A stretch of DNA of 64,000 nt, from NCBI GenBank assembly GCA_013398295.1, contig VZSF01001340.1, positions 1 to 64,000 on the forward strand. Direction: 5' to 3'. The position numbers and the translations under genes were made by a program. The stretch's first letter is position 1. The number at the start of each line of letters is the position of its first letter. The stretch is from Chionis minor (lineage: Eukaryota > Chordata > Aves > Charadriiformes > Chionididae). Below, piece after piece: positions 1 to 12,290 of the stretch. Below the pieces are notes generated by a model. That model made no database searches. It was not told the DNA's origin and saw only the letters and a program-made list of their open reading frames with translations.

Positions 1-3000
1 CGCCTCCCTCCCCAGCTTGGAAAATTTCAGCCTTTCTCAAAAGCAGAGGGAGGCGCGCGGATTTAAACGTGCTGTTGTGAGGTTATTTTCACCCCAAAAT
101 ATAGATATTAAAAAAAAATAATAATAACCCCCCCCTCAGACTTGCTGAAGGGGAAAGAATAGCCTTTTGTCCTGCCGAGGGACGTGTCCCTAAGGTAAAT
201 CCTGGCTTAGCGCTTGGTAGTTTGCCGGGTCCCATGGCTCATGGAGGAGGAGGAAAAGTGGGAGATGGAGATCTCAAAGTAGTAGAAGTAATTTCTTCTT
301 TCAGCTGCACTTCTCCGCTGCCTTTGAATTGCCTGCGATGAATGTACGTAGCTCTAATTGAAGTACTTTAATCATTCACACTTGATTAAGTAGAACCATG
401 ACCAGAGGAGAGGAATACACCCGGCTCCCTGGAACGTGAGGGATGGTATGACATTTTAATCCTGTGTTTTTAAAAAACATTAGCCGAGCAGGAAAAACGG
501 CTCGCCGGTGCCGGTGAGGTATAATGCACCGTTGTTTTCATACAGATGGTGGCTTACCGATGGGAATGAAATTGCAGTTATTGCAGATATTTAGGGGAGG
601 GAAAAAGAAAAAAAAAAAAAGCCACGCCAAAAAGCACGTACTTTTCGGTGTGTTTAAGCAGAGTGAAGAAAATAATGATAGACGAGATGCCTGGTGACAA
701 AATGCTTTTGTTCCTGTTTCCATCAGTGCATAAGGGCGCCGACCTGCTTTAGCATTCTTTAAAGGTCTCTTTACCAAGGAAAATTGAAGACGGGCTCATT
801 ATAGGAGAGTGTGTTCAGAATGCTATGAGGTATTTATGAATTCCGAGGTGATTGTTGAATCGCAGACGTTTCAATTACGCATCCTGTAGTGTTTAAAAAA
901 AAAAAAAAAAGGGAAAAAAAATTTGTGGCGATGTGTTCTGTAATCTGTTATTACCGTAAAGCTGATTTGTGCTCGAGCTCGGGAGCTGGCCAAGGGAACG
1001 GGTTCGTCCGCGGGGCTCGAATCTTAAACAAAGATTTGTATTCTTCGCCTCGCAAAACTTTCTGCTGCAGGGGCAGCCTGGCGTTCCTATAAAAGCGATT
1101 CTTTGGGAAACGTCAGCTATCGTCAAGTATTTTGCTGGAAAAATCTGGCGTTGTGAAGGCAGGGTGGTATTTTTAGAAAGGAGCTTTTTATTTTTGGATG
1201 CCTTTGAGAGACCCACCTGTTAGTCATTAGCGGGGAGTGGGGACAGAGGTTGGCTTTCATCGTTAGCGAACCCGGGCGCATCTGGGGGCTGCGGGCGGTT
1301 ACTGGCTTCATCAGACCCTTCCAGTCATGGACGGTCAAAGTGTCTTTCCCTTTAAAAGTCATAACCGAGTATCTCTAAAACTGAGAAGAAAATAAGACAG
1401 TTTGGTCGGAGTGGTGAACCGCTCCTGTGTTTTGAAATGCGGATTGCGGGAGCCTTTGACTTTTCATTTTCCCTTTAGAATTTCAGACCGAGATGCTTCC
1501 TCGGACCAGAGTTTTGTTGTCAACTTTATAGCTTACAAATCGTGGATGATGTTTTCTTGCGGTCAGCTTCCCCTGGTTTTAAGGTAGTTTTCTTCCTAGC
1601 CCAGCCCGTTTGGGATCACCGAGGTTTGGCCGGCCAGGGCGGCTCCGGAGCATGATGCCCCACAGCCCTGTTTGCTGACAGCTCCCTCTTATCCCGACCC
1701 GCTTTTCCAGGGCAAAGCTGCGCCCTTTTCCACCCGTGCTTTTCCGAGATGGAAAACCTTCAAAGGAATTTCCCCGTAGCAAAAACTGTAGCACAGACTG
1801 TCATCTCTAATGCTCTCATTTTGGTGCAGAGATTTGTCACTGGGGTCCGCTGATAATAATCCTCGTATTGGGAAAAACAGCAGCCTCAAAGTATGAGGTC
1901 CCAGACAGGAGTTGGAAGTAGTGTACCAAAACCTTTGGCCGGGAAAGTTGATTTATCCATCAGGCTGGCTGCGGTTCAAATAAAACTTCTCCGCTTCAGC
2001 TGACTCTCCTAAGAATAAGTACATTCGACTTCAGTGAAAAAAGCCCTGAATCTGGGTTTGCCCAACCTTTCGGAAAAGGTAGGTTAATTTTCACTGCCTT
2101 TTCGGTGCTCTTTTTTTAGCCGTGGGAAATGGAAAGTTGCTTCGTCTCTAAAGACATGGAAAAGCTGCTCTAAACGCAGCGCTGGCAATTTGCGAGTGTT
2201 CTGTTAAAATCTGGTGGATGATGCTGTCTCATAAAATCTGATCGGTGTCATATTTACTCTTCACATCAGATCTAGCGAGAATGCCTTTCTCTGCGTGATA
2301 TTCTAGTTGTAGTAAGTTAAAGAAGTGGAGAGTGGAGCTGCCGGCAAGGAGCTCTTCAGTCGGGGGTGATTACACCTGCCCTAGAAATTTGGGATTTTTC
2401 AGAGTGCAGGGACCTCTCACCCCCAGCACTTTCCCTCCTACCCAGACCTGTTTGTAGCTTCCCCCCTTCCCCCCTCATCCCCAATAAAATCCCACTTTTT
2501 TGGATGTTTGATTATTCCACAGACCTTAAGAACAGCACCTAGAGCAGTCTCTTGGCTCTCAGGGTTTGGATACAACTGAGAGTAAAGAAATGTGATACAG
2601 ATCTTAGTCATTTTTATAGTTGTTCTCCCGCTCCAACAGGAATTAAAATTTTGTCGTAAGAAGGATGAAGCCCTGAAATACCTTTTATTTCCTCTGCGCA
2701 GCCCGCTTAACTCTTAAAATGAGCATTATTCTTGCGCTAAGGGTATTTAGGTGATGGGCTCTGACAGGAGAAGCGGTGTCAGGGCTCACAGGCGAGTAAG
2801 GACCGTGCAGGAGGTGGTGGATGGGCTGGAAGGGCAGCGGCAAAGCCAGGGTTAAGCCCCTTCTCCCGCTCGCAGGGAACGCTGAAACTTGGAGGGGAGG
2901 TTTTGGCAAGTCGCTGCTGGTTTCGCTCTCGGTGGGGATAACGCAAACATTTTAGCCGGGAATCGGTGTTTTCTCCACCGCCGTACGTGATGCTGGAAGA

Positions 3001-4191
3001 TGTAACTGCAAAACGCGCTTTGTCCTGCCCACGTGCGCCTGGGCCAACGCTCACTCCTCCCGTGTTCCCGTGGTCCGGGGTTTTTTTTGTTCCTCCTCCT
3101 TTACCAGAGGAAATAAAATAAAGCAAAGTTTTAGGTGAAAAGGTGAAAAATGCCGTGCCTGTCCTTTGCCCCAGCGAGGGCTTGGAAACCAAACCTCCTC
3201 GTTACGCCCTGCGCGTCTTCTCATTCTGCTCGGCCCCGTCGTCATGGGGAGAGCGGGAGTTTTGGCACGTTGCTGAGTACCAGGAAGGCACCAGGTAGTG
3301 TCTTCTGTGTTGTCAGCAGGAGTTTTTGGTAGCAGAGGACGGAAGAACCAGTTGTTATTTATTTAGTTCTACAACGACCAATGGTGCTCTCTGAGTTCAC
3401 TCTCCTTTCTCGCACCCGGAGCTCTGATGATTTCTTAAGAACCAGGAATTGTTTTCACAGGAATAAACATCTGGAGTTTTGAAATTATTTTTCATTTCTC
3501 CTCTCTGAGGTGGTAATGCTGGTGGGGCGTCACATTCAGGAAATGTGATGGTGAGATTGCAAAGAGAAAGTTGAAGGCTTCGTTTTGGAAAAGAGCTGCC
3601 GGAGTGTTGAGAAACAGAAATCCCACTTTGTCACATTTATCTTCAAGGCAGGAGGGGCCCGAGTCCAAACTCGCTCCGATCTCTCCTAAATTTGATGCCC
3701 TCCTTGAACGGCCCGTGTTGAGACTGCGAGATAAGCCCTGCTTTGGTGGGCTGGGTTTGTTGTGCTGGTGTGGTGAGGGGGGAGCACGGTGGCGATGTGT
3801 GGGAAGATCTCGCTGGTGCTGCTGGCAAAGTCAGCGGCGGTTTTTTTGTTCTGCAATGGTTTGTTAGTGTCTGCCTTATATTATTTATCGCTTCCATGGG
3901 GTTATTAAAAAAAAAAAAAAGTGCAGCCGCAATAATCAGAGGGGGGAAAATGCAGGATGGAAGCAGATGGAGAGGTTTGCATCTGCACGTCTTGAAGGTC
4001 GGTGCTTGCTTTGGCCAGTTTGAGGTCTGCCGGTACATGTCAGGCATGAGGGAGAGAAGTGTGGAGAGGAGCAGCGCTGGTGTTTTCCCCAAAACATCAA
4101 AGCTGCGGTGCCACAGAGGATGCCCCGTAGTGGTGCACATCTCACTGCCTCCATTCCCAGTCATGGTTTTTGCTGTGAGGAACCTTTGGGT
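1..4191. other. Unique noncoding DNA, no gene seen
   Basis: No open frame here has a recognisable domain. The stretch is ordinary mixed-composition vertebrate DNA with A runs at about 608-620, 895-910 and 3908-3920. The longer minus-strand frames around 2780-3190 and 3640-4190 are low-complexity or antisense translations without family resemblance. Nothing marks a promoter, exon or RNA gene. Confidence 0.6.
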
Positions 4192-4984
4192 GGAGAGGAA
4201 CCTAACAAACCTAATGAAGTTCAGCAAAGGCAAATGTAGGGTCCTGCCCGTGGGGAGGAATAACCCCACACACCAGTACAGGTTGGGGGTTGACCTGCTG
4301 GAAAGCGGCTCTGCGGAGAAGGGCCTGGGAGTCCTGGTGGACAACAAGCTGATGGTGAGAGAGCAACTGTGCCCTCGTGGCCAAGAAGGCCAGTGGCATC
4401 CTGGGGTGCATTAAAAAGAGTGTGACCAGCAGGTAGAGGGAGGTCATCCTCCCCCTCTGCTCTGCCCTAGTGAGGCCACAGCTGGAGTCCTGGGTCCAGT
4501 TCTGGGCTCCCTGGTTCAAGAGACAGGGAACCACTGGAGAGAGTCTGGCAGAGGGCTCTGAAGATGATCGAGGGACTGCAGCACCTCTCTGATGAGGAAA
4601 GGCTGAGAGACCTGGGGCTGTTTAGTCCGGAGAAGAGAGGACTGAGAGGGATCTCATTGATGCTGATCAATGTCTAATGCGCGGGTGTCAAGAGGATGGG
4701 GCTGGACTCTTGTCTGGTGCCTGGTGACAGGACAAGGGGCAACTGCACAAACCGCAACAGAGGAAATCCCGTGTGAACGTGAGGAAAAACTTCTCTCCTT
4801 TGAGGGTGGCAGAGCACTGGGACAGGCTGCCCAGAGAGGTGGTGGAGTCTCCTTCTCTGGAGATGTTCAAAACCTACCTGGACGCATTCGTGTCCAACCT
4901 GCTCTAGATGACCCTGCTCAGCAGGGGGGTTGGACTAGATGATCTCCAGAGGTCCCTGCCAACCGCTACTGTTCTGTGATTCTG
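4192..4984 (+). mobile_element. CR1 LINE, 5'-truncated 3' fragment
   Basis: This is an avian CR1 non-LTR retrotransposon in sense orientation. The sequence runs from the C-terminal part of the reverse-transcriptase ORF (a frame near 4213-4400 reads like the KFNKGKC...LGVLVD segment of CR1 proteins) through the post-RT region. It then reaches the standard 3' end, with the phrases CAGGCTGCCCAGAGAGGTGG and GACTAGATGATCTCCAGAGG, and finishes with the short tail repeat TTCTGTGATTCTG at 4972-4984. Full-length CR1 is about 4.5 kb, so only the last 0.8 kb is present, as usual for 5'-truncated insertions. The coding part is broken by stops and frameshifts and the copy cannot move. The 5' boundary is placed where CR1-like sequence becomes clear and may be off by about 15 bp. 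Confidence 0.95.
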
Positions 4985-5020
4985 AGTCTGTGTTTCACAG
5001 CCGCGTTGTCTGGGGGGATG

Positions 5021-5064
5021 CGTGTAGCTCCTGAGTGGTGGACGTGTAGCTCCTGAGCGGTGGG
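5021..5064. repeat. Two-copy 22-bp tandem duplication
   Basis: Two adjacent 22-base units (5021-5042 and 5043-5064) begin CGTGTAGCTCCTGAG and differ at only two positions. The repeat lies just downstream of the CR1 end and looks like a local replication duplication. Confidence 0.85.
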
Positions 5065-6164
5065 CATGCAGCCGCTGTCGGCCCCTGCGGCAGCCATGGG
5101 GAGGGCTTGGCATCATTGCCACCAACTTCCATGGACCCATCAACCCCTCACGGAGGGCATCAGTGCTGCTGAGTGGTGGGGTTGCCAACTTCTGAGATTT
5201 TTGTGGGATTTTTTAGCCCATCCTGAAATTCCAGCCAGCGGCAGAGCCTGGTGGGATGCTGGAGGTTTGTCCCTGCCCTGCGGTTTTGCCAGGAGAGGAC
5301 AGCCTCTGGGATGCCGTCACCTTGCAGGGTCCCCCCACTCCACAGGTGACGGGAGCAGTGTGCGTTTGCGTTACATGGTTACTTTTGGGTAATTCAGCAT
5401 TGTTTTTCAAATACGTGGTCTTCTGGGTGGATGAAGGTAGGCATCTTGATAGGCATCCATAAAGTCCCATCTGTTCTGGGACTTTACTGTAAAATGGAAA
5501 TACAAACCAAGTTACTCAAATACATAAGTAGTAGATTTTAATTATTAATGACTTGCTTCTCCAACCTTATCTGGCACTAGTTTAATGTATACTTTAAGCT
5601 TGTGAAAATCAGTGGTCCTGCTGAACGTAACTGCCGTGCTTGTTTCTGGGCTTCTGCCCAACCCTCCTGCCAGAAGTAGGTTTTTAGATGGTTAAAGCAA
5701 CTTGTTGGCTGTTGAATTTTGGGCTCTGCTTCCCCGGGTCCTCCCCCTAATCCTAACCAGCAGCCGGAGCAGCGTGAGATTAGAAAGGACCTTTGCCACC
5801 ACGGTGGCCAAATCACAGGGTTCTTCGGACCCGGGCGTAGAAGGCGCCGGGTACCTCGGCTGTGAGGTCTCTCAAGGGAGGAACCTTGCTGGGTGGATTT
5901 TTCACACGGGGAGCGCCACGGTTGCTCCCATGTACGTTCACTTGTGTAGTGTTGTCAAACACTCAGCCACTATTTCTTTGCAACAACGCATACCAATTGT
6001 TACTTAAATAGACCCCTGAAGCACAGCGCAGAGGGAGAATGTGTGGATTAGAGACATAATGTTTACAAGAAGCCAAGTCTTTAATGAGACCAGGAATAAT
6101 GCAGATGGATTCTCTGTTGCTAAGTATAACAGACGTGTAATGGATGCTGCCTGTGTTGTGTTGT

Positions 6165-6176
6165 GGGGGGGGGGGG
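6165..6176 (+). repeat. G12 homopolymer
   Basis: Twelve consecutive G bases. This is a simple repeat prone to length errors in assembly. Confidence 0.95.
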
Positions 6177-9100
6177 TTTCAGTTCACTTTGAGGGGAAAA
6201 AAAGTAGCTTCTCTGCTGAGGAGGTTGGCACAAAATTGTAGGATATTCCAAAAGTAGCCTGTCTTTTGGTTGTTACTGCAATAACTGTAATGTTTGCCTC
6301 CGCAAGGTACAGGTGACCCTGGCTGGGAGTAGGTTTTAGCCTCTGAAATGCTGGTGGGCTTTGGGAAGAGCCAGGGGTGTATGAGGAGGGCAGGATCGGC
6401 CCCCAAAGGGGCAGGAGGAGGTGGAAGTCTCGTAGCTTCTGCGCAGCTTGCGCGCTGATGGAGTCATTTGCCTTGTCGTTAGGGCAGAAAAGAAACAAAC
6501 CCGACAGTTATTCACACGTCTGGCAGATGGTGGGTGTCGCGCTGTGGGGTGCGATGAGCTCTGCGGGTCCTCAGCCTGCTTGTATGGACACTCTGGTTTC
6601 TGGTTAGGGGAAGCCTCCATGACATGGTCCCTCCCTTCTCCATCCGCGATTCCCTTTTGGCCCCGTGGGTGCCTGCGGGTGTGAGCACGGGGACAGTGCT
6701 GTCACCAAGGGGGTCCCCTGGGCTTTCCTGCATCTTTCCCGCATCCCCAGCCGATGGGCTGCATCCCGATACGTACCTGGCAAAGGTGCCAGGTCTCCGT
6801 GGCCGTCCTGTTCCTCTGCCGGTGACGGGCGAGGAATGCTTTGGGCGTGAGGAGCGCATAGTTTATGTTCCAGATGAAGTTTTTAATTAAAAATTGGCCT
6901 TCTGCAGCCCCCTTTGAATAACTGCGTCTTGGCTTCCCTCATCAACTCCCCTCCTTGCTTTTATCAGCATCCCCTTTAGCTTTACCCTTTAGCATATGTG
7001 TGTGGGGGGAAATGTGTCCTTTATTTGTGTTAGCTGGGGGGAAAACCCTCTAATTTCCCCTTTAAAAACGTGCAAGGCCAAATGTAAGAGATGATACCTG
7101 TAGAGCTGTCATAAAGTGTTGACTTTTTGATTGTTTTACGCTGAAAACCAGGTTCTGCATGAGAGGGGATGTTGGAAGAAATCAGCAATTTAAGCAAAGT
7201 GATTAGGCTAAACACTAGATGTTACACTTAAAAGTTGAGAGACTTGAGCTTTGCTGTGATTAGCTGGGGATGAAATTAATTTCAATGCAATGTATGGGGA
7301 AAAAAAAAAACCCTTTTCATCAGCTTTCACGATCTGGAGTTTGATGATCCCGCAGCACAAGCTTGTGTAGATTTTATATTTGCCACTTGTCTGAGCTAGT
7401 ACCTCTTTCTGTACAAAAATGGTACAGTGCAACATTCGAGCCTAGAATTAGAGTATCGAGAAGTTGAAAACTGGAACACCTATGCTAATTTCAGCTTTTG
7501 CCTTTTGCTAATAACAACAGTGTTTCTCAGGTGAAACAGCTATTCTACCTATTTTCCATTCCTAGAAGGAAACAGGATTTTTTTAAATATTCTGTAATAT
7601 TATTCCTAGGTGAAGTGCCAGGATGACATATTTTTCCCATCTGCAATGTCTGAAGAGCAGAAATCATCTTTCTATATCTCTGTATCTGGGCAACAAAATT
7701 TGTGAGTATTAGAAAGAAGCAGCATGGGTAGAATCAGGGAGACAGGAAAAGTGCAACTGTAGTTTTGTCTAGGCAAAAGTTCGATGTATTTCTTGAATTT
7801 ATGCTTTCCTGGAGGTGACCCAGCTTCACTAAATACTAGTTCCAGCTTTGCCTGGAGTAGGAAATCTCACTCTTGTTTAGCCCCAGGCGGTGAGAGGTTG
7901 TGGCCAGTGATTTTTGTTGTTGTTTCTGAAAATAAAAAAAGAAAAAAAGGAGTTGAAGGATGTATCAGAAGGAAGGATCTGGCCAAGGGGGTCCCCGCTT
8001 GCCTGCTCACCGTCAGCCATAGCGCTGCCGGCCTGTGCTCCGGGCTGTTTAAGGTGCTGGATGCCGAAATAGGATGCACAGCCCTTACGATATAGTCAAC
8101 GTCTGCACATCTGAGCACCCGCGCGGGGAACTGATAGCAGGGAATAGAAATCAGAGCTTGAGGAAGGATGCAAAGGCATGCGGAGAGAAGCTGTGGCCGG
8201 TAGCGATGACAAAACCAACAGCTTCTGTAAAATATTAGAAATAAAACTAGGTTACTAGGTGAAGTTAATAGAAAAGGCAAAAATACGACACTTTTTGGTG
8301 GGGAAAAGTAGTGATATGTTTGCAACCTGTTTTGACGGTGGTGGAAGTGAATGGTAAACAGCAACTGCTCTAGTCCGACCTTTGTCCGTCAGCCCCGGTA
8401 TCTCTTCTTCAAGAGCTTTACAAGAGTAAACTGAGCCGGTAACGTGTATTTTTTCCAAGTCTTGAAATACTGGAGAATTCCCTGTGAACCGTAGCGATGC
8501 TGATGTTGTATTAGTATGGAAAAGCAGTAAAGGGGCCAGGCTGAGCTGAACCTGCGTCCTGGGCAGACAAGCCGAGTCGCTGGTCGGGGGCTTGTTTAAT
8601 GAAGGGGGGGTGGATAGTGATGCACTCGGTCTCCAGCCCCACGAGTCTGGGGCAGCACCTCCCTTTGAACTAACTTCTCTTTTTTTCATTTAAAGAGCTC
8701 GCCGATGCGATGGGTAAAGGTAACTACAGGGATTTTTATTTACTTCAAATTCAGCAAGAAACGTAGCTGGCTGCAGCACCGCTGCTTTAGCGGGGGGATG
8801 TGCAAAAGAGGGGCTGGCTGAGACCCAGCGGAGTGCCAGTTCTCAAAATACAGTTGTAAAATCAGAAATAATTTCCAAACGTCTGTTTCTGGCAGGCTCT
8901 CTGAGCGCTCATTTTTGTCCTTAACGCTGCTTAACGTGTTTGTGAGCAACCCGTGATGAGGCAGAGCGTCACCGTAGCTAAAGCTTGAAATGTCACTGGG
9001 ATTGGGAGAGTGGTAAATAATGAAAAGGAGTGACCGCCAGTGAAAGCAATTTGTATTGCTTGGATACAAGCAGGTAATATTTCTCAGATGGCCAACTGTA

Positions 9101-9499
9101 AATTTCTCTATCTAAGAGCAAACAACGCGGGCCGTACCTCCAGGATGCTGTCTGGAGAAATCATGTCTTTATAGAGGAGCGAGGAGTCACGAGCGAGCGC
9201 CGCTAATATGATATTATGGCCAAAGGTCTTGTGTGCTCCTTGCCTGCGCTGGCAGGTGGCTGCCAGGCTGGAGGAGGGAGGTGGCAGCAGCCGCCGTGTC
9301 CCTGACGCTTGTCGAGGAGGGTCTGCGGGGAGCTACGGGGGCGCCCAAGGAGTCGGGAAGGGATGCGGGGGAAGGGTCCAGGACCTCCGTCCGCTTGACT
9401 TATCTGGGAGAGTGTTGGAAGGTAAAGTGATTAAGGCAGTTAGCGTTGTCATGGGGAAAATAAATTGAATAATAAAGAGCTCTTGGGTCTAGCAGGCAG

Positions 9500-9757
9500 A
9501 GTTTTAACAAGACCGTATAGGTGGAAGGTGAAGCCAGGGAGAGCCTAGAGCCAAGGACCACGGTTTCGGCACCACTGGTGGTGGAAGAGGCTGCTGAAGG
9601 TGCTGGCAGCTTCTCCGGCTTTGGAAAGGCCGAGTTCAGAGGTCTTTGCTCATTGGAGTGAACAACAGTCAAGCAGGGATTAATTTAGGTAAGTTAGCGT
9701 GCAGTGTGTTGGGCTGGAAAATCACAGTGGTCTCTTCTGACTTCAAAATGTGTGAAA
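9500..9757 (+). mobile_element. Ancient CR1 LINE 3' fragment
   Basis: This is a strongly diverged 3' end of an older CR1 lineage, sense orientation. Three landmarks occur in the order and rough spacing I know from old sauropsid CR1 copies: GTGGAAGGTGAAGCCAG near 9521, GCAGGGATTA near 9675, and ATCACAGTGGTCTCTTCTGA at 9721 followed by CTTCAAAATGTGTGAA. The younger copies in this window instead end in GATGATCTCCAGAGG or GATCTTTAAG-type motifs with ATTCTGTG tails. The divergence suggests insertion long before those copies. It has no coding capacity. The 5' limit is uncertain. Confidence 0.6.
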
Positions 9758-10563
9758 GCCCAGATTTTGCCGATCCCAGGCATTAACGTTGCAGAGTTTC
9801 TTTGAGAGGAGGACTTGCAGAGAGGAGACCTGTGTCTGAAGGTAGAGACTGTAGGATGTGACCTTCAGTGCTCGGGAAAGATCGCAGGTTCTTTCATTTC
9901 CCACCATTTCCCTAAAAAATTGCTTGTTTCTGTCGCAGGGATGAGGTACCTCCAGTGTCAACACTGGGTACCGAGCATTAGGTCAGAAGTTAGCAGGGGC
10001 CATGTTAGCCTGTGTTATGGCTAATGCCCGGGTCAGATGTGAATTAATTTAGGGGTGGGAAGGAACTGAGGAGGTATTACTTTCTTTTTCTTGATAGTTG
10101 TGTGCTTTATCTAATTGTGCGGCATTTACTGAAACTCCAAGTCAGCTCTGGGTGGCCAGGGGACATCAGAAATCAACTCCATGTTCTCCATGAACTTTCA
10201 TCAGAAATGAGAAAAAACTCCAGCTCTGGTGGGAAACTTCTGAGCAGAAGAATATGGACAGGAGTGCAAACTGATCATAACAGGTCAAATCCAGATTTAA
10301 AAATTAATTGCACATGGCTTGTGTTGTGGTTGGAACAAAAAAAAAAATGTGTTCATGTGCTAATTTATTTTTATTTTGAAGCCAGAATGTACAGGTGGAC
10401 ATTTGCCGATTTACTCTGCTTTTAGGTGAGTTTTCGGATTGGTCTGTCCGTCTCATCCATCATTCGTGGATGAGGTTTGTGGGATCACCGGGCTCTGGTC
10501 CGCGTTGTGGTTGAGTATGCAGGAGCTGTCATGGCAGGAACGTTGTTTTGGATCCCTGGTGTG

Positions 10564-10593
10564 TGTGTGTGTACATATATGTGTACACACACA
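10564..10593. repeat. GT/CA near-palindrome, 15-bp arms
   Basis: A short GT run passes through ACATATATGT into a CA run, so the 30 bases form an inverted repeat with 15-bp arms, no loop and a single mismatched pair (T12/G17 of the inner 28-mer). It is part of a GT microsatellite starting at 10559. Confidence 0.85.
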
Positions 10594-11479
10594 GGTAGAG
10601 ATCTACTGAGTATACGCTGGCTTTTTAGCTCTAGAAGTTGAATATGTTAAAAGCCGAGTTGCAAAGAAAACAGGGAGCATATGAAAACATTAGGCAGCGC
10701 GTGGCAATGTTTAATGGTTTATTTGGCCGCTCGAGGTCTCCGTGTGCTGGCTGACCCCTGGGAGCGAAACTAGAGCAAAATAGGAATTTGTTGGTGCAAT
10801 TAAAAGCAGGGGAGTAAGACGGGCTCACATGGTAACACAGCTTGGGCTAATGCTGTGAATTAAGGACATTTAGATGTTTGGCTTTGTATGATTTAGCTTA
10901 AACAAACAAACATTGCATTAATCTCATTACTCAAGCAAATGAAATAAACCTTTAAGGCACTTAAAACGTGCCGATATTCGTTAGCTGTCAGACGAGCGAG
11001 ACCCGTTTCCAGACAGCGCATCGACTCTGCGCGTGACATTACTGGCCTGGGTAAATACTCGCGGAATTGGGAATTACTCTGGGGGTGGCGGCGGGGCTGG
11101 CCTGGCTGGGAAGCACGGATGCCGTGGGAATTCTGGCCTGGCTGAGGAGAGCGGGGGGACACAGAGGGTGAGAGAAGGGGATTTTTTGGCTGCTGACTAG
11201 CGGGCACTGTTCAGCGCGTTGGCACGAGGCATCCATGTCTCTGCACTACCTCATTATCCTTCCATTATAAAAGATGTGACTGCAAAGGTCCGCACGGGGA
11301 ACGTAATAAAAAACCCTCAAATTGTCGTTAAAAGGGATGTTTTCCGAGGTACCGTGTCCTTACATTGCTTTGGTAGTGTAATGGCTGTGACAAACCTAAG
11401 CCCGGAGAGTTCGGTGGGTTTTTTTGTTTGGTTTTTTTTTTTAGTGACATGTGCATCACACTTTCTTACAAGGAAAACA

Positions 11480-11830
11480 TAAGAATTTTATTAACTTCAG
11501 TGTGTTAGGCTAGCCCAGGAATTCTCAGTTGTCTTTCAATTGCATTTGTTTGGGCTTTGGTTAGGCGGAGAAATGACTGAATGACATGTCATGTTTATAA
11601 AATCAAGATTACCTAGCTATTTTCATACAGATCTCTTAATAGAGATTAAACACAAAATAAAGCAGAATGCATCAACAGGGATATTCCCATAAGCAATATT
11701 GTAACTTGTATGCGGTGTAATTATATTTTGTACACTTGCCAATTAAGCAGTTACGCTTTAGAGAAAAATTACTTTCAAGAGATGGAAGAAAAGTATCGCA
11801 GTAAATCAAATAAAATATACATGTGTTAGA
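11480..11830. other. AT-rich block, possible conserved noncoding element
   Basis: This block is AT-rich, nearly free of CpG and of simple repeats, and dense in homeodomain-like TAAT/ATTA words. Such texture is common in developmental enhancers of vertebrates but is not proof. It includes the perfect palindrome ATGACATGTCAT at 11581-11592. Alignment to another bird and a mammal would decide. Confidence 0.2.
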
Positions 11831-12290
11831 GGGCTTTGTGTATGCAGCTGAAATTTAAAAATTTCCTGCTGTGTTCAGGTTGCAGCACGTATAACGGGGC
11901 CCTGTGTCCTGTAGCTTTTTGGGGGGGGACTGGAAAATACCTGATTGGGAAAAAAGGCATAAAAATTACATTCCTTCCTGGGATAGCTGTGTGCCACGTG
12001 CAGCTGAGATGCTTGGGTGGCCCCCCTCTCCATCCGAGCTCCTGCCCGCTCGCCCTGCCCCGCCGCAGGAGAAGCTGTGGGTACCAGCTGGGTGGGCACC
12101 CCCAGGACAAGCCTGGGCACCCCCAAAGCCCGGGGGGGCCACCCTGCAGCTCACAGCCGCTGCGGCAGCCCCTGCTTCCCTGCTAGGACTTGTCTTTCCT
12201 GGTGCGTTGGCTGGTGCGTTGGAAAAGGGCACTCGGAAACCTGCGAGTCGGGCTCGGGCTGGTTTTATTCTGTTTTCAAACAATTTTAAA

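Larger units (their letters stand above)
4985..9499. other. Unique noncoding DNA, no gene seen
   Basis: I see no supportable gene. The stretch holds a two-copy 22-bp tandem duplication (5021-5064), a run of 12 G at 6165-6176, an A run at about 7302-7311, and mixed-composition sequence. The 165-residue minus frame at 7867-8364 and the 144-residue frame at 8255-8689 lack any recognisable domain and overlap each other, so they are read as chance frames. Confidence 0.6.
9758..12290. other. Unique noncoding DNA with AT-rich block
   Basis: No gene is recognisable. The stretch includes a GT-rich near-palindrome at 10564-10593, a modest CpG cluster near 10970-11110, and an AT-rich, CpG-poor block at about 11480-11830. 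That block contains a 12-bp perfect palindrome at 11581-11592. The GC-rich end (12000-12290) gives several overlapping frames of 80-156 residues that contradict one another and match nothing I know. Confidence 0.6.

Noticed and set aside
3643..4347. 234-residue minus-strand open frame
   Set aside because: Much of it is antisense to the CR1 copy and the adjacent sequence, and it has no recognisable domain.
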